From: Acidobacteriota bacterium
GTDB lineage: Bacteria > Acidobacteriota > Terriglobia > Bryobacterales > Bryobacteraceae
Direction: 5' to 3'
Assembly (NCBI GenBank): GCA_025354525.1
Contig: JANXMS010000622.1
Span: forward strand, 1 to 35,815
Length of the DNA stretch: 35,815 nucleotides
Position numbers and translations under genes: made by a program. Of this stretch, positions 17,786 to 26,892 are shown one piece after another. The notes beneath the pieces are model-generated. The model was not told where the DNA came from. It saw only the letters and a list, made by a program, of their open reading frames with translations, and searched no databases. The stretch's first letter is position 1; every line of letters starts with the position of its first letter.

Positions 17786-18880
17786 TTGAATCGACTTGTC
17801 TCAATTTCGCTGCTGTCGGCTGGGCTAGTGCTCGGATTCGATCCGAGTCGCAAGCCATCCCAGTACGTGAAGCGTGCCTGGACGATCGACTCGGGATTGG
17901 TTTCAAGTGCGCCGCTGCGGGGCGGCAAGGGTTGGACGGTTACATGTGGGTGGCGACGCGGGAAGGCATTCGCCGATTCGAGGAATTCGATTCAAGAACT
18001 ATTTGCCGGCGGTGACGGCGGGATTTGCTGGTCGGCCGGTTCGGTGGTAGCCATATCGCAACGCTTGACGCGGCTGATGGGCGGCGATATACAGGTAGAG
18101 AGTCGGCTAGGCGTGGGATCGCTGTTCTACTTTGACCTGCCGAATAGGCGGGTAGAAAATGCGACGCTAGGGCTGGCGGGCGACCTGCAATGGGAGGGGA
18201 AAAGGGTCTGGCTCACGGTTGGTCCGTCGGCGCTGGACGAGACTCTCGGCGGCTATCTGACGGCGTGGGGAATGAGCGTGACGCGGGACGCGGCGGAGGC
18301 CGACCTTGTGGTGGCTGACGCGAACACGGTGATTCCAACGGCTTTGGCAAACAAGCCGGCACTGCGCTTCGGCGAGGGGAATGCGTTGAGCCAGCCGATG
18401 CGCCCGACGCAGTTGCAGGCGGCGATCGGTCGACTGCCGGCACCGGTTTCCGTTTTAGAAAAGAAGGTGATTAACCAGGGTGCGCCGATGGCTTTAGGGT
18501 CTCCTCTGCGGATCCTAGTCGCCGAGGGCAATGCCGTCAACCAGCGAGTGATCCAAGGATTACTGCGCCGTTTAGGGTATGAACCGGTGATCGTCGAGAA
18601 CGGACGTCTGGCGCTGGAAGCGGCACGGCAAATGCCCTACGACTTGATGTTGCTGGATCTCCATATCCCGGAGATGGACGGTCTGGACGCAGCGCGGCAG
18701 GTGGTCGCCACAGTGCCGGTGGAGTCTCGACCGCGGATGGTAGCTTTGACGGCGAATGCCTTCCCAGAAGACCGGCAGGCTTGCATGGACGCTGGGATGC
18801 AGGACTTCCTGAGCAAACCGATTCAGCCGGCCCAATTGCGGTGGGCGTTGCTCGAGACGGCGCGCGGGGCAGCGGCGTAA
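17786..18880 (+). pseudogene. Remnant of a propeller-type hybrid histidine kinase
   Basis: The open frame of 364 codons joins pieces of what was a much longer protein. A signal-like start leads into PSQYVKRAWTIDSGL, the first strand of a two-component regulator propeller. The next strand, DGYMWVATREGIRRFEEFD, lies in a different frame at 17935-17991, so a frameshift is present. The membrane segment, histidine-bearing dimerisation domain and most of the ATPase are gone. Only the ATPase tail AISQRLTRLMGGDIQVESRL (89-108) remains. After it come a decayed receiver (about 139-215) and a full receiver (241-350) with phospho-acceptor D291, T322 and K344, but with E247-G248 in place of the usual acidic pair. 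A functional stand-alone receiver cannot be ruled out. The large internal deletion is inferred from family architecture. Confidence 0.7.
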
Positions 18881-18910
18881 CGATTCGATTGGGCTACGTA
18901 TCATAGGGTC

Positions 18911-21244
18911 ATGGCTCTCCGGAAAGTCCTCTTGGCGGTTGTTGTGATTCTGATTGGCGTAGTGGCGGCACTCCCTTTCCTGGTGAACGCGAATCGATTT
19001 CGAGGAGTTGTCCAGTCGCAGTTAGAGAAACGGTTGGAGCGGACGGTGGCTCTCGGAGAGATGCGGCTGAAGGTGATCCCGCTCTCGCTTCGGATCGCGG
19101 ATGTAGAGGTTGGTCAGCCACGTGGGTTCGTTTCGAAATTTCCATTTCTGGCGGCCAAGGAAGCATTTGCGGGAGTAGCGCTGTGGCCGCTGTTGCGGGG
19201 TGAGGTCGTATTGCGGTCGGTTGAGCTGCGGGCCCCGAAGGTGGAGTTGATCAAGAACGTTGGGGGGAGGTGGAATTACGAGACGAGCGACGGGGCCAAG
19301 GGTGGAGACAGTGGGGTGCCGGACTTGGTAGTGATTGATGGATCGGTGGCGATGACAAATCTGTTGGTGAAGACGCCGAGGGACGTCTATGAGCACATTG
19401 ATGCCAAATGGCGGGGCAATCGGCAGTTGGATGCAAAGTTGCAGTTCGATTCGATGAAGGCGCAGGCCGTGGTTGAGGCCACATATGAGAACGGCGTGGC
19501 GAAAGGCACGATGACGTTGCTGAGTCAGGGCGCGAAGGCTCCGTTGGTGGTCGCTTTCGATATGCGGCAGGACGGCGAGACTTGGGACGTTAAGGAGCTG
19601 ACCGCGAAGTTAGGGGCGATGGCGTTGGGGGTGACGGGGAAGGTGACCGGCAAGCGGCTTCAGTTGGCGGTGAAGACGACTCAAGCACCGGTCGGGGATC
19701 TGATGCAGATCGCGGGCATCTTCGGGGGGAAATTGCCTCCGGATCTGAAGGTGCAGGGGTTGCTAACGGCCGACGTGTTGGTTACGGGCACGACGGAAAG
19801 GCCGCTGCTCCATGGGAAATTGGAAGCGTCGCAGGCGGAGTTTTCGAGCAAGGAATTGGCGGCACCCGTGCGGGCGTCGGCGCTACGAATTACGATGACG
19901 CCGGAGGCGTTGACGACGGAGCCGTTTACTCTCGAAACGGGCGGGACGAAGCTGCTGGCACGGGCGATAGTCCGTGGTTATAGCGACGACGATCCGAAAG
20001 TGGAAGCAACGCTGAAGACGGACGGAGCCAGCGTTGAGGAGTTGCTGCGGATGGCGAGCGCCTACGGGATGCGGCCGGAAGGGCTAACGGGCAAAGGGAC
20101 GGTGACTTTGAACATGCGGGTGACGGACACGACGTACAGCGGATCGGGTTCGCTTCAGGGGGTGACGTTGTTTACTCCGTTGCTACCGAAGCCACTCGAG
20201 ATTGCGCAAGCCAACGTAAAGTTTACGGATGGGTCCGTGATTTTTGAAGACGCGCAGTGGACGCTAGGGACCATGCATGCGCGGGGAACGATTTCCGTCA
20301 AGAACTTCGCCAAGCCGACCATAAAGTTCACTGCGGCGGTAGACCGCTTGAATGTAGCGGAGTGGCAGGAGTGGAAAGCACCGGCGGGGAAGAGAGCGGG
20401 TCCTCCGGCGATAACGGCGAACGGGACGATTACGGCGGACAAAGTGCTGTTTGATGGGGTTCCGCTCGAGGACGTCAAGGCGACGGTAGCCCTGTCGGGC
20501 GGGGTGTTGCGGATGGATCCGTTCACCGCACGGTTGTTCGGCGGAGACCAGACGGGGTCAGTGATGGCGGATCTGCGGGCGACACCGACGAAATTCAGTT
20601 TGCAATCGAACCTGCGAAATGTGGAAGCGAGCCAGTTGCTGGCGGCGATGTCGTCGGTGAAAGGGGTGGTTTCCGGGCCGTTATCCGGCAAGTTGAACTT
20701 GGAGTTTGCTCCGCAGCCGAATGAGGAGTTGGCGCGGAGTCTGAACGGGGCGCTGCAGTTGGAACTGGTGCACGGACGGTTGAACGGCGTGCACATTTTG
20801 AATGAGATGGTGGGGATTGGCAAGTTGCTCGGACTGATGAAAGTGAAGGAGACGATGACCGACATCGTGAAGTTCGGCGGGACGATGCAGGTCGCCAACG
20901 GGGTTGCAACGACAAAAGACCTGGCCATGGATTTTGGATCGGGGACGCTGACTGGGGAGGGGACGTTGGGGCTTGTGGATCAAACGATCAAGCTTCGCCT
21001 GACAACGGTATTGGGCAAGGATGTGGCAGCCAAGGCTGGGCCGAGCGAGCTTGGGGGGCTGATAGGGGCCGTGTTTGTGAACCCGCGAGGAGAACTGGTG
21101 ATCCCTGTGATCGTAACGGGGACATTTGCGCAGCCGCGTTTTGCACCGGACTTGGAGCGGGCGGCGTGGGTGAAAGTGGACGGGATGGGCGGTCTCGGCG
21201 AGGCGGCGGGCAGTCTTCTCGACCGGTTCCGCAAGAAAAAATAG
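18911..21244 (+). CDS. AsmA-family protein
   Basis: The 777-residue protein starts with one membrane helix (VLLAVVVILIGVVAALPFLV, residues 6-25), then the AsmA N-terminal pattern NANRFRGVVQSQLEKRLERT, VALGEMRLKVIPLSLRIADV and a long beta-rich extracytoplasmic region. The C-terminal AsmA-like part includes ARSLNGALQLELVHGRLNGV and TKDLAMDFGSGTLTGEGTLG. AsmA/TamB-type proteins form long grooves that shuttle phospholipids between the inner and outer membranes. It stands alone, with 49 bases before the sigma factor gene, so co-transcription is possible but not shown. The ATG at 18911 directly precedes the membrane helix. Confidence 0.88.
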   Translation: MALRKVLLAVVVILIGVVAALPFLVNANRFRGVVQSQLEKRLERTVALGEMRLKVIPLSLRIADVEVGQPRGFVSKFPFLAAKEAFAGVALWPLLRGEVVLRSVELRAPKVELIKNVGGRWNYETSDGAKGGDSGVPDLVVIDGSVAMTNLLVKTPRDVYEHIDAKWRGNRQLDAKLQFDSMKAQAVVEATYENGVAKGTMTLLSQGAKAPLVVAFDMRQDGETWDVKELTAKLGAMALGVTGKVTGKRLQLAVKTTQAPVGDLMQIAGIFGGKLPPDLKVQGLLTADVLVTGTTERPLLHGKLEASQAEFSSKELAAPVRASALRITMTPEALTTEPFTLETGGTKLLARAIVRGYSDDDPKVEATLKTDGASVEELLRMASAYGMRPEGLTGKGTVTLNMRVTDTTYSGSGSLQGVTLFTPLLPKPLEIAQANVKFTDGSVIFEDAQWTLGTMHARGTISVKNFAKPTIKFTAAVDRLNVAEWQEWKAPAGKRAGPPAITANGTITADKVLFDGVPLEDVKATVALSGGVLRMDPFTARLFGGDQTGSVMADLRATPTKFSLQSNLRNVEASQLLAAMSSVKGVVSGPLSGKLNLEFAPQPNEELARSLNGALQLELVHGRLNGVHILNEMVGIGKLLGLMKVKETMTDIVKFGGTMQVANGVATTKDLAMDFGSGTLTGEGTLGLVDQTIKLRLTTVLGKDVAAKAGPSELGGLIGAVFVNPRGELVIPVIVTGTFAQPRFAPDLERAAWVKVDGMGGLGEAAGSLLDRFRKKK

Positions 21245-21293
21245 TGGGAAGAAATGGGTCTGTTGCCTCGTTTACCCAAATGAGTCAGCAAAT

Positions 21294-21812
21294 ATGGGAA
21301 CCTTCGGGCTAGCATTACCACCAGAGCAATTGCCCTTGCCACCGTCCATCACTTTCCAAGATTTTTACCAGCGCCAATCGGCGACGGTCTACCGGGCGGC
21401 GTTGCGGGTGACCGGCAACGCGCAGGACGCCGAGGACGTGCTGCAGACCGTGTTCATGCGGATTTTGAATTCGACTCCGCCTCCGGTGCTGGACACGATT
21501 TCCGAGAGCTATCTGCGGCGGGCTGGGACAAACGCGGGGATCGACGTTTTGCGGCGGCGGACGTCGCGGGGGGAGTCGCCGCTCGAAGGGAGACCGGATC
21601 ACGCCGGCCCGGCGAGTACGTCGCTGCTCAAGGAGCAGATGCGGCGGGCGCTGGGCAAGCTGGACCCGGAAGACGCGCAACTGTTTGTGCTGCGCAATCT
21701 GGAGGGCCTCTCCTACGACGAGTTGGCCGAGCAGTTTGCAGTGGAACGGGGCACGGTGGCGAGCCGGTTGCACCGGATCCGGCAGTCGTTGCTGAAGCTG
21801 ATTACGCGCTGA
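21294..21812 (+). CDS. ECF-type RNA polymerase sigma factor
   Basis: The 172-residue protein has the two-domain ECF layout. Region 2 spans about 21-92, with VYRAALRVTGNAQDAEDVLQ and TVFMRIL. Region 4 spans about 113-168, with LDPEDAQLFVLRNLEGLSYD and VERGTVASRLHRIRQSL as the helix-turn-helix for the -35 element. The first 20 residues are proline-rich and not conserved. The stop is 17 bases before the next gene, whose product carries an HxxxCxxC zinc motif and FecR domain, so the pair looks like sigma factor and membrane-bound regulator. No Shine-Dalgarno is obvious before ATG 21294; the nearby ATG at 21280 is out of frame and soon stops. Confidence 0.92.
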   Translation: MGTFGLALPPEQLPLPPSITFQDFYQRQSATVYRAALRVTGNAQDAEDVLQTVFMRILNSTPPPVLDTISESYLRRAGTNAGIDVLRRRTSRGESPLEGRPDHAGPASTSLLKEQMRRALGKLDPEDAQLFVLRNLEGLSYDELAEQFAVERGTVASRLHRIRQSLLKLITR

Positions 21813-21829
21813 GAGAGGGATCAAGCACC

Positions 21830-24139
21830 ATGAACGAACAAAATCTAGATCAGATCCTTGATGAGATTCGCCAGGAGGACGTCTCGGCGGCGGAACTCAA
21901 AGCGGCGCAGGACCGAGTGTGGACGAAGCTAGCGACGCCGCCAGCGTGCGCGGGGTTTCGGGTCGACTACGGTCGAACCGACTTGACCGAAGCGCGCCGA
22001 TTTCTGCTTGACGATCATTTGACCCGCTGCGTGGAATGTCGGCGGGTTTTGACGTCGCTACAGCCGACGAAAGTGATCGCGATGCCCGTGAAGGCGTCGC
22101 GGCGTTTTGCGGTGCCGAAGTGGGCGATTGCGGCGGGTGTGGCGGCGGTGGCGTTGGTAGCGGGGCGGGACCGGGTGGATTCGCTGCTGGCTCCAAGCGG
22201 GCCGCGAGCGACGGTGGAAACGCTCTTCGGGGATGCGTACGGGATGACCGGCGAGGCCTTGGCGGCGGGTGCGGCGCTAGGCGAAGGGCAAGTGATCCGG
22301 ACGGGACGCGGGACGCGTTCGACGTTGAAGCTGGCGGACGGGTCGACGGTAGTAGTGAACGAAAGCTCGGAGCTTTCGGTGAAAGCGGCGTGGTCGGGGC
22401 AGTCGATTTACCTCGAACGTGGAGACGTAATTGTCCACGCGGCGAAGCAGCGGCGGGGCGGATTGCGGGTGATCACCCGGGATTCGGTGGCCACAGTGCG
22501 GGGCACGATTTTCACGGTTTCGACGGGTACGGTCGGTTCGCTCGTTGGCGTCGTGGAAGGCTCGGTGGCGGTGAACCAGCCAAATCATACGGACCGTTTG
22601 CTGAAGCCGGGCGAGCAGTCCGCGACGAGCGTGACGCTCGAGCGAGTGAGCGTGAAAGAGGCCGTGGCGTGGAGTCCGAACGCGGTTCAGTACTACGGCC
22701 TCCTGGCGGAGTTGGCGGCGATCGAGAAGGATTTGGTAACCCCGGCGGCACGGACCGAGGCGCGTTTGGTGTCGGCATTGCCGCTGGATCCGATCGTTTA
22801 CGCCGCTTTGCCGAATTTGGGGCCGACGATGATGCAGGCGGTTTCGCTGATTGAACAAAGGTCGAACCAAAGCGGTGTACTGAAAGATTGGTGGCTATCG
22901 GCGCAGGCCAAAAAGATGAAGGTGATGGTGGAACGGGTGCGGACTTTGGCCCCACTGTTGAGCGATGAGTTGGTGTTTGTCCTGACGAAGGCGAAAATTC
23001 CGGTGTTGTTGGCCGAAGTGAAGCCGGGACAGCAAGCGGCGGTGAAGGCGGCGCTGGACCCGATCGGGACAATGCCGTATGCGTTTGCCGCTGGCCTGCT
23101 GGTGCTTTCCGATAGCGCGGGCGACCTGGCCACGGTGCTGCCTCAGCTGGGGAAGGGCTCGCTGACTCCGTTCGCGGCGGAGGTGGCCCGCCACTACCAG
23201 CGCGGGGTGACGTCATTGCTCGGCGTGGATCTGCAGGCCTTCCCGCAGCAAGCGGTGGCGGGTGAGGCGCGCTACCTCTTCTTCGACCAACGGGCGGATG
23301 AGAACGAAATTTCGCTGGCCTTTGCCGGGCCTCGGACGGGGATCGCTTCGTGGCTGGCGACGCCGGCGGCGGCGACTTCGGCGGAGTACGTCTCCTCGGA
23401 CGCGGTGTTCGCCTTCTCGGCGGCGACGAGGAATCCGCAGCAGATCTTCGACGAACTAACGGCGCAGCTTGGCCGCTGGAATCCCGCTTGGACGGAAGGA
23501 CTGCGCAAGGCCGAAGTCGAAACTGGAGTGCGGTTCTCGACCGACTTGGCAGCCGCTCTCGGCACCGATTTCACCTTTGCGGTGGAGACGCCGTCGCTAC
23601 CGATTCCCGCTTGGATACTGGCAATCGAAGCTTATCGGCCGGAAACCTACACGGCTACGATGCGGCGGTTGGTGGATACTTACAACCGCCGAGCGGGTGC
23701 AACGCCGTTGACGATGAAGCAAGAGAAAGTAAACGGGATCGATTGGTACTCTCTGCAAATGACCGGGCAGTCGATCCAACTGCACTGGACCTTCGACCGC
23801 GGCTACCTCGTTCAAGGTGGCGACCGGGCGGTGGTGCAGCGGGCGGTCGCGACCCGATCGGGCGGGTTCCCGCTGGTTCGTTCCACCAAGTACCGGGCGC
23901 AACAGCCAAGCGCATCCGGGCTTCATCAATCGGGTTTCGTGTGGATCAACGTGGGCGACGCCTTTGGCAATCTGACTGACCTCGTAGGAAACGCGTCTTA
24001 TCGAAAGCTGCTCGAAAGCCGGGAGCCCGCTTTGCTTACATTGACAGCGGAGACGGAACGAATTCGGTCGGCTTCTCGTACCCGTCTATCGAGCCTGCTG
24101 TTCGATTTGCTCCTGACACAAGGCCCTACGAAACTATGA
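21830..24139 (+). CDS. Zinc-finger anti-sigma/FecR membrane protein with large C-terminal domain
   Basis: The 769-residue protein appears to fuse three parts. Residues 40-70 hold C40 and H63-x3-C67-x2-C70, the zinc-binding pattern of ZAS anti-sigma factors. A membrane helix follows at about 95-112 (VPKWAIAAGVAAVALVAG). A FecR domain covers about 150-265 (GEGQVIRTGRGTRSTLKLAD, VATVRGTIFTVSTG, VVEGSVAV). The remaining 500 residues are extracytoplasmic and resemble the DUF3352 type (KAALDPIG, YVSSDAVFAFSAATRN, VDTYNRRAGATPLTM), which is a pattern impression only. The protein likely holds its sigma factor at the membrane until an outside signal arrives. AGAGAGGG precedes the start. It overlaps the ABC ATPase as ATGA, so sensing and export are encoded as a unit. 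Confidence 0.8.
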   Translation: MNEQNLDQILDEIRQEDVSAAELKAAQDRVWTKLATPPACAGFRVDYGRTDLTEARRFLLDDHLTRCVECRRVLTSLQPTKVIAMPVKASRRFAVPKWAIAAGVAAVALVAGRDRVDSLLAPSGPRATVETLFGDAYGMTGEALAAGAALGEGQVIRTGRGTRSTLKLADGSTVVVNESSELSVKAAWSGQSIYLERGDVIVHAAKQRRGGLRVITRDSVATVRGTIFTVSTGTVGSLVGVVEGSVAVNQPNHTDRLLKPGEQSATSVTLERVSVKEAVAWSPNAVQYYGLLAELAAIEKDLVTPAARTEARLVSALPLDPIVYAALPNLGPTMMQAVSLIEQRSNQSGVLKDWWLSAQAKKMKVMVERVRTLAPLLSDELVFVLTKAKIPVLLAEVKPGQQAAVKAALDPIGTMPYAFAAGLLVLSDSAGDLATVLPQLGKGSLTPFAAEVARHYQRGVTSLLGVDLQAFPQQAVAGEARYLFFDQRADENEISLAFAGPRTGIASWLATPAAATSAEYVSSDAVFAFSAATRNPQQIFDELTAQLGRWNPAWTEGLRKAEVETGVRFSTDLAAALGTDFTFAVETPSLPIPAWILAIEAYRPETYTATMRRLVDTYNRRAGATPLTMKQEKVNGIDWYSLQMTGQSIQLHWTFDRGYLVQGGDRAVVQRAVATRSGGFPLVRSTKYRAQQPSASGLHQSGFVWINVGDAFGNLTDLVGNASYRKLLESREPALLTLTAETERIRSASRTRLSSLLFDLLLTQGPTKL

Positions 24140-25104
24140 ATCCTGTAATCGCGGTCGAAAATTTGCGCGTCCGGCTGGGCAAGCACGAGATCCTGAAAGG
24201 GATCTCTTGCCGTTTGGGCGAAGCGGGCGTGGGGAAGGCGATCGGGCTGCTGGGCCCGAACGGGGCGGGAAAGTCGACGCTGATTCAGACACTGCTGGGG
24301 TTCCATCAGCCGTCGGTCGGCTCGGCGCATATTTTGGGTCTCGATTGCCATCGGCAGTCGATGCAAGTGAAGACGCGGATCGGGTACATGCCCGAGAACG
24401 ATTCACTGATTGCGGATATGACGGCGGTGGCGTTCTTGCGGCTCATGGGGGAGATTTCTGGGTTGCCGGCGGCGGCGGCGCTCGAAAAAGCGCATGAAAC
24501 GCTGTTCCACGTCGGGCTGGGAGAAGCGCGATATCGGGCGGTCGGGACATATTCGCTCGGCATGAAGCAGATGGCCAAGTTGGCGCAGGCGATCCTTCAC
24601 GGGCCAGAACTCGTCATTCTGGATGAGCCGACTAACGGGCTCGATCCGGCGGCGCGCCAGCGGATGCTGGCGTTGAATAAGGAGATGAAGGAGCAGCACG
24701 GCATGAACGTGTTGCTGTGTTCGCACCTGCTGCGGGATGTGGAAGAGGTCTGCGACGAGGTGGTGATTTTGAAAGATGGAATGATTGTGCACCAGTCGGA
24801 CTTGGCGGCGGAACGGCAGACAAACAAGCGGTTTGTACAGTTGCAGGTGACGGGGGATGATCGGAATTTGGGCACAGTCCTGCAGGAGATCGGGGCCGAG
24901 GGCGTCTCCGAAACCGCTGGCACATGGCGGATCATTCTGCCGGTCGAAGTGGAAGTGAACGCGCTGTGGCGGCTAACGGCGCGCGAGAATTTACAGATTA
25001 CGAAGCTCGCTTATCGGCGGGATACGCTCGAAGAGATTTTTCTGAAGGCCGTCGGTCACAGGAAGCCGAAGGCTGAGGCGGAGGTGGCTCATGGCCGTAT
25101 TTAG
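24136..25104 (+). CDS. ABC-2 exporter ATP-binding protein (first pair)
   Basis: The 322-residue ATPase has Walker A GPNGAGKST (40-48), a Q-loop near IGYMPENDSL, the signature YSLGMKQMAKLAQA, Walker B LVILDEPTNGLDP and the switch histidine in LLCSHLLRDVEEV. The YSxGMKQ form of the signature is usual in NatA/drug-export ATPases of the ABC-2 class. After about residue 235 it has an extra regulatory region common in that class. It overlaps FecR by four bases and its own permease by 14 bases, so it pairs with the gene at 25091. Substrate unknown. Confidence 0.92.
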   Translation: MNPVIAVENLRVRLGKHEILKGISCRLGEAGVGKAIGLLGPNGAGKSTLIQTLLGFHQPSVGSAHILGLDCHRQSMQVKTRIGYMPENDSLIADMTAVAFLRLMGEISGLPAAAALEKAHETLFHVGLGEARYRAVGTYSLGMKQMAKLAQAILHGPELVILDEPTNGLDPAARQRMLALNKEMKEQHGMNVLLCSHLLRDVEEVCDEVVILKDGMIVHQSDLAAERQTNKRFVQLQVTGDDRNLGTVLQEIGAEGVSETAGTWRIILPVEVEVNALWRLTARENLQITKLAYRRDTLEEIFLKAVGHRKPKAEAEVAHGRI

Positions 25105-25963
25105 GCGCGGTTATCAGCGTTACGACGGGCCGCTGACGGGGCCGGGGACTCGGTTTATGGCGATTCCGCGCTTTGCGTGGAGCAAGATTTTGAGCCAGCG
25201 TTTTGTGGTGATCCTGCTCGTGCTGTCGTTGTTCTGGCCGCTGCTTTGCGCGGGGTTTATTTATGTATCAAACCATGCCGATCTGCTGCCGAACATAGGC
25301 GGCATGGATGCGTCGATGGCGAAACTGCTGGAGATTAACGGGAAGTTCTTCGCCGTCTTTATGAACGTGCAATCGACGTTTGCGATCTTGCTGGCGGCGA
25401 TTGCGGGGCCGGGCTTGGTGGCACCGGATTTGGCGAACAACGCCCTGCCGTTATATTTTGCGCGGCCGATGTCGCGGTGGACTTATATTGGCGCGCGGAT
25501 GATGGTGTTGTTCGGAATTTTGTCTTTAGTGACGCTGGTCCCGGGTTTGTTCGTGTTTGGAATGCAAGCGAGCCTAGCGAGTACGTCGTGGCTCCAGGCG
25601 AATTGGTGGCTGGGGCAAGGGCTAGTCCTCGGGTTCGTTCTATACATCGCGATGGTCTCGCTGGTCGCCTTGACGTGCTCGGCTTACGTGAAGTGGCGCG
25701 TGGTGGCGGGGGCGCTGGTGTTGGCGTTCTTCTTCGTGCTGGCTGGGGCGGCGCAGATGATCAACCAGATTCTGCGGGTGGAGTGGGGGTCGCTGCTGAA
25801 TCCGGGCTTTGCGATTTACACAGTTTGGTGTGCGCTGTTGGGCGTCGAGCCAGTTGAGGATGCGCCGGGGGCGTGGGATTGCTTCGCGGTGATCCTGGTG
25901 ATGCTGGGAGGCTTGCTGGCGGTGCTGCTGCGGAAGTTGCGACCGGTGGAGGTGGTGTCATGA
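25091..25963 (+). CDS. ABC-2 type permease (first pair)
   Basis: The 290-residue protein has about six hydrophobic segments: VVILLVLSLFWPLLCAGFIY, QSTFAILLAAIAGPGLVAPD, VLFGILSLVTLVPGLFVFGM, LVLGFVLYIAMVSLVALTCS, VVAGALVLAFFFVLAGAAQM and FAVILVMLGGLLAVLL. The cytoplasmic start FRRGYQRYDGPLTGPGTRFM and the loop ALPLYFARPMSRWTYIGARM, a typical ABC-2 permease coupling segment, fit the class. It overlaps the ATPase genes on both sides (14 and 4 bases). Confidence 0.88.
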   Translation: MAVFRRGYQRYDGPLTGPGTRFMAIPRFAWSKILSQRFVVILLVLSLFWPLLCAGFIYVSNHADLLPNIGGMDASMAKLLEINGKFFAVFMNVQSTFAILLAAIAGPGLVAPDLANNALPLYFARPMSRWTYIGARMMVLFGILSLVTLVPGLFVFGMQASLASTSWLQANWWLGQGLVLGFVLYIAMVSLVALTCSAYVKWRVVAGALVLAFFFVLAGAAQMINQILRVEWGSLLNPGFAIYTVWCALLGVEPVEDAPGAWDCFAVILVMLGGLLAVLLRKLRPVEVVS

Positions 25964-26892
25964 GCGATGAGCTGATTCTCTTCCACAACGTGTCGAAGTT
26001 CTATGGGGACGTGCTCGGCGTCAACAAAGTGGATCTGCGGATTCCGTCGGGGATTACAAGCTTGGTGGGGCCGAATGGGTCGGGCAAGACGACGTTGATG
26101 AACCTGATGAGTGGTCTTGTGCATCCGGGGAGCGGGTCGATTACGGTGCGCGGCATTTCGCCGTTTGCGCCGGAGAAATTGATGCGGATCCTGGGGTATG
26201 CGACCCAATATGATGCTGCGCCGCGGGGGGTGACTGGGTTCGGGTTCGTGGTGGCGGGGCTGCTGTTGTACGGCTATCGGCAGGCGGAGGCGGAGCGACG
26301 GGCGGCGCTGGCGATCGAGACGGTATCGTTGACGCACGCCGCACAACGGAAGATTGCGGCGTACTCGAAAGGGATGCGGCAGCGGATCCGCTTAGCGCAG
26401 GCGATCGCGCATGAGCCGGCGGTGCTGGTGTTGGACGAGCCGCTGAACGGGCTGGATCCGCTCGTGCGGGCGGAGACGATTGCGTTGTTTCGGAACTATG
26501 CGGCCCAAGGTCGGCACGTGATTCTGTCGAGTCATGTGCTACAAGAAGTGGACGTATTCTCCGACCAAGTGATTTTGATCGCGAACGGGATGATCGTGGC
26601 CGAAGGCGAGATCCGGAACGTTCGCGATGAGATTCACGAGCATCCGAGCCAGTTTCTGCTGCATTGTCAGCATCCGGCGCGGGTGGCATCGATGTTGTTT
26701 GACCAAGCTGACGTGACGGAAGTGAAGATCGATCCCGGTGGTCGGGGGGTCTTGGTGATGACCCGGCAGCGGGAAGCGTTCGCGGCGGCGGTGCAGCGAA
26801 TTGCGTTGAACGGGGAAGAGATTGATGGGGTGATGCCGATGGATGAGAACGTGGACGCGCTGTACGAATACTTGATTGGGGGCGGCAAGTGA
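25960..26892 (+). CDS. ABC-2 exporter ATP-binding protein (second pair)
   Basis: The 310-residue ATPase carries Walker A GPNGSGKTT, signature YSKGMRQRIRLAQA, Walker B VLVLDEPLNGLDP and switch histidine SSHVLQEVDVF. It starts at ATG 25960, overlapping the upstream permease stop as ATGA; the longer open frame that begins within the permease is not the gene. It is related to, but clearly different from, the first ATPase, so the operon encodes either two exporters or one with unlike halves. It is followed by its permease with a GTGA overlap. Confidence 0.92.
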   Translation: MSDELILFHNVSKFYGDVLGVNKVDLRIPSGITSLVGPNGSGKTTLMNLMSGLVHPGSGSITVRGISPFAPEKLMRILGYATQYDAAPRGVTGFGFVVAGLLLYGYRQAEAERRAALAIETVSLTHAAQRKIAAYSKGMRQRIRLAQAIAHEPAVLVLDEPLNGLDPLVRAETIALFRNYAAQGRHVILSSHVLQEVDVFSDQVILIANGMIVAEGEIRNVRDEIHEHPSQFLLHCQHPARVASMLFDQADVTEVKIDPGGRGVLVMTRQREAFAAAVQRIALNGEEIDGVMPMDENVDALYEYLIGGGK

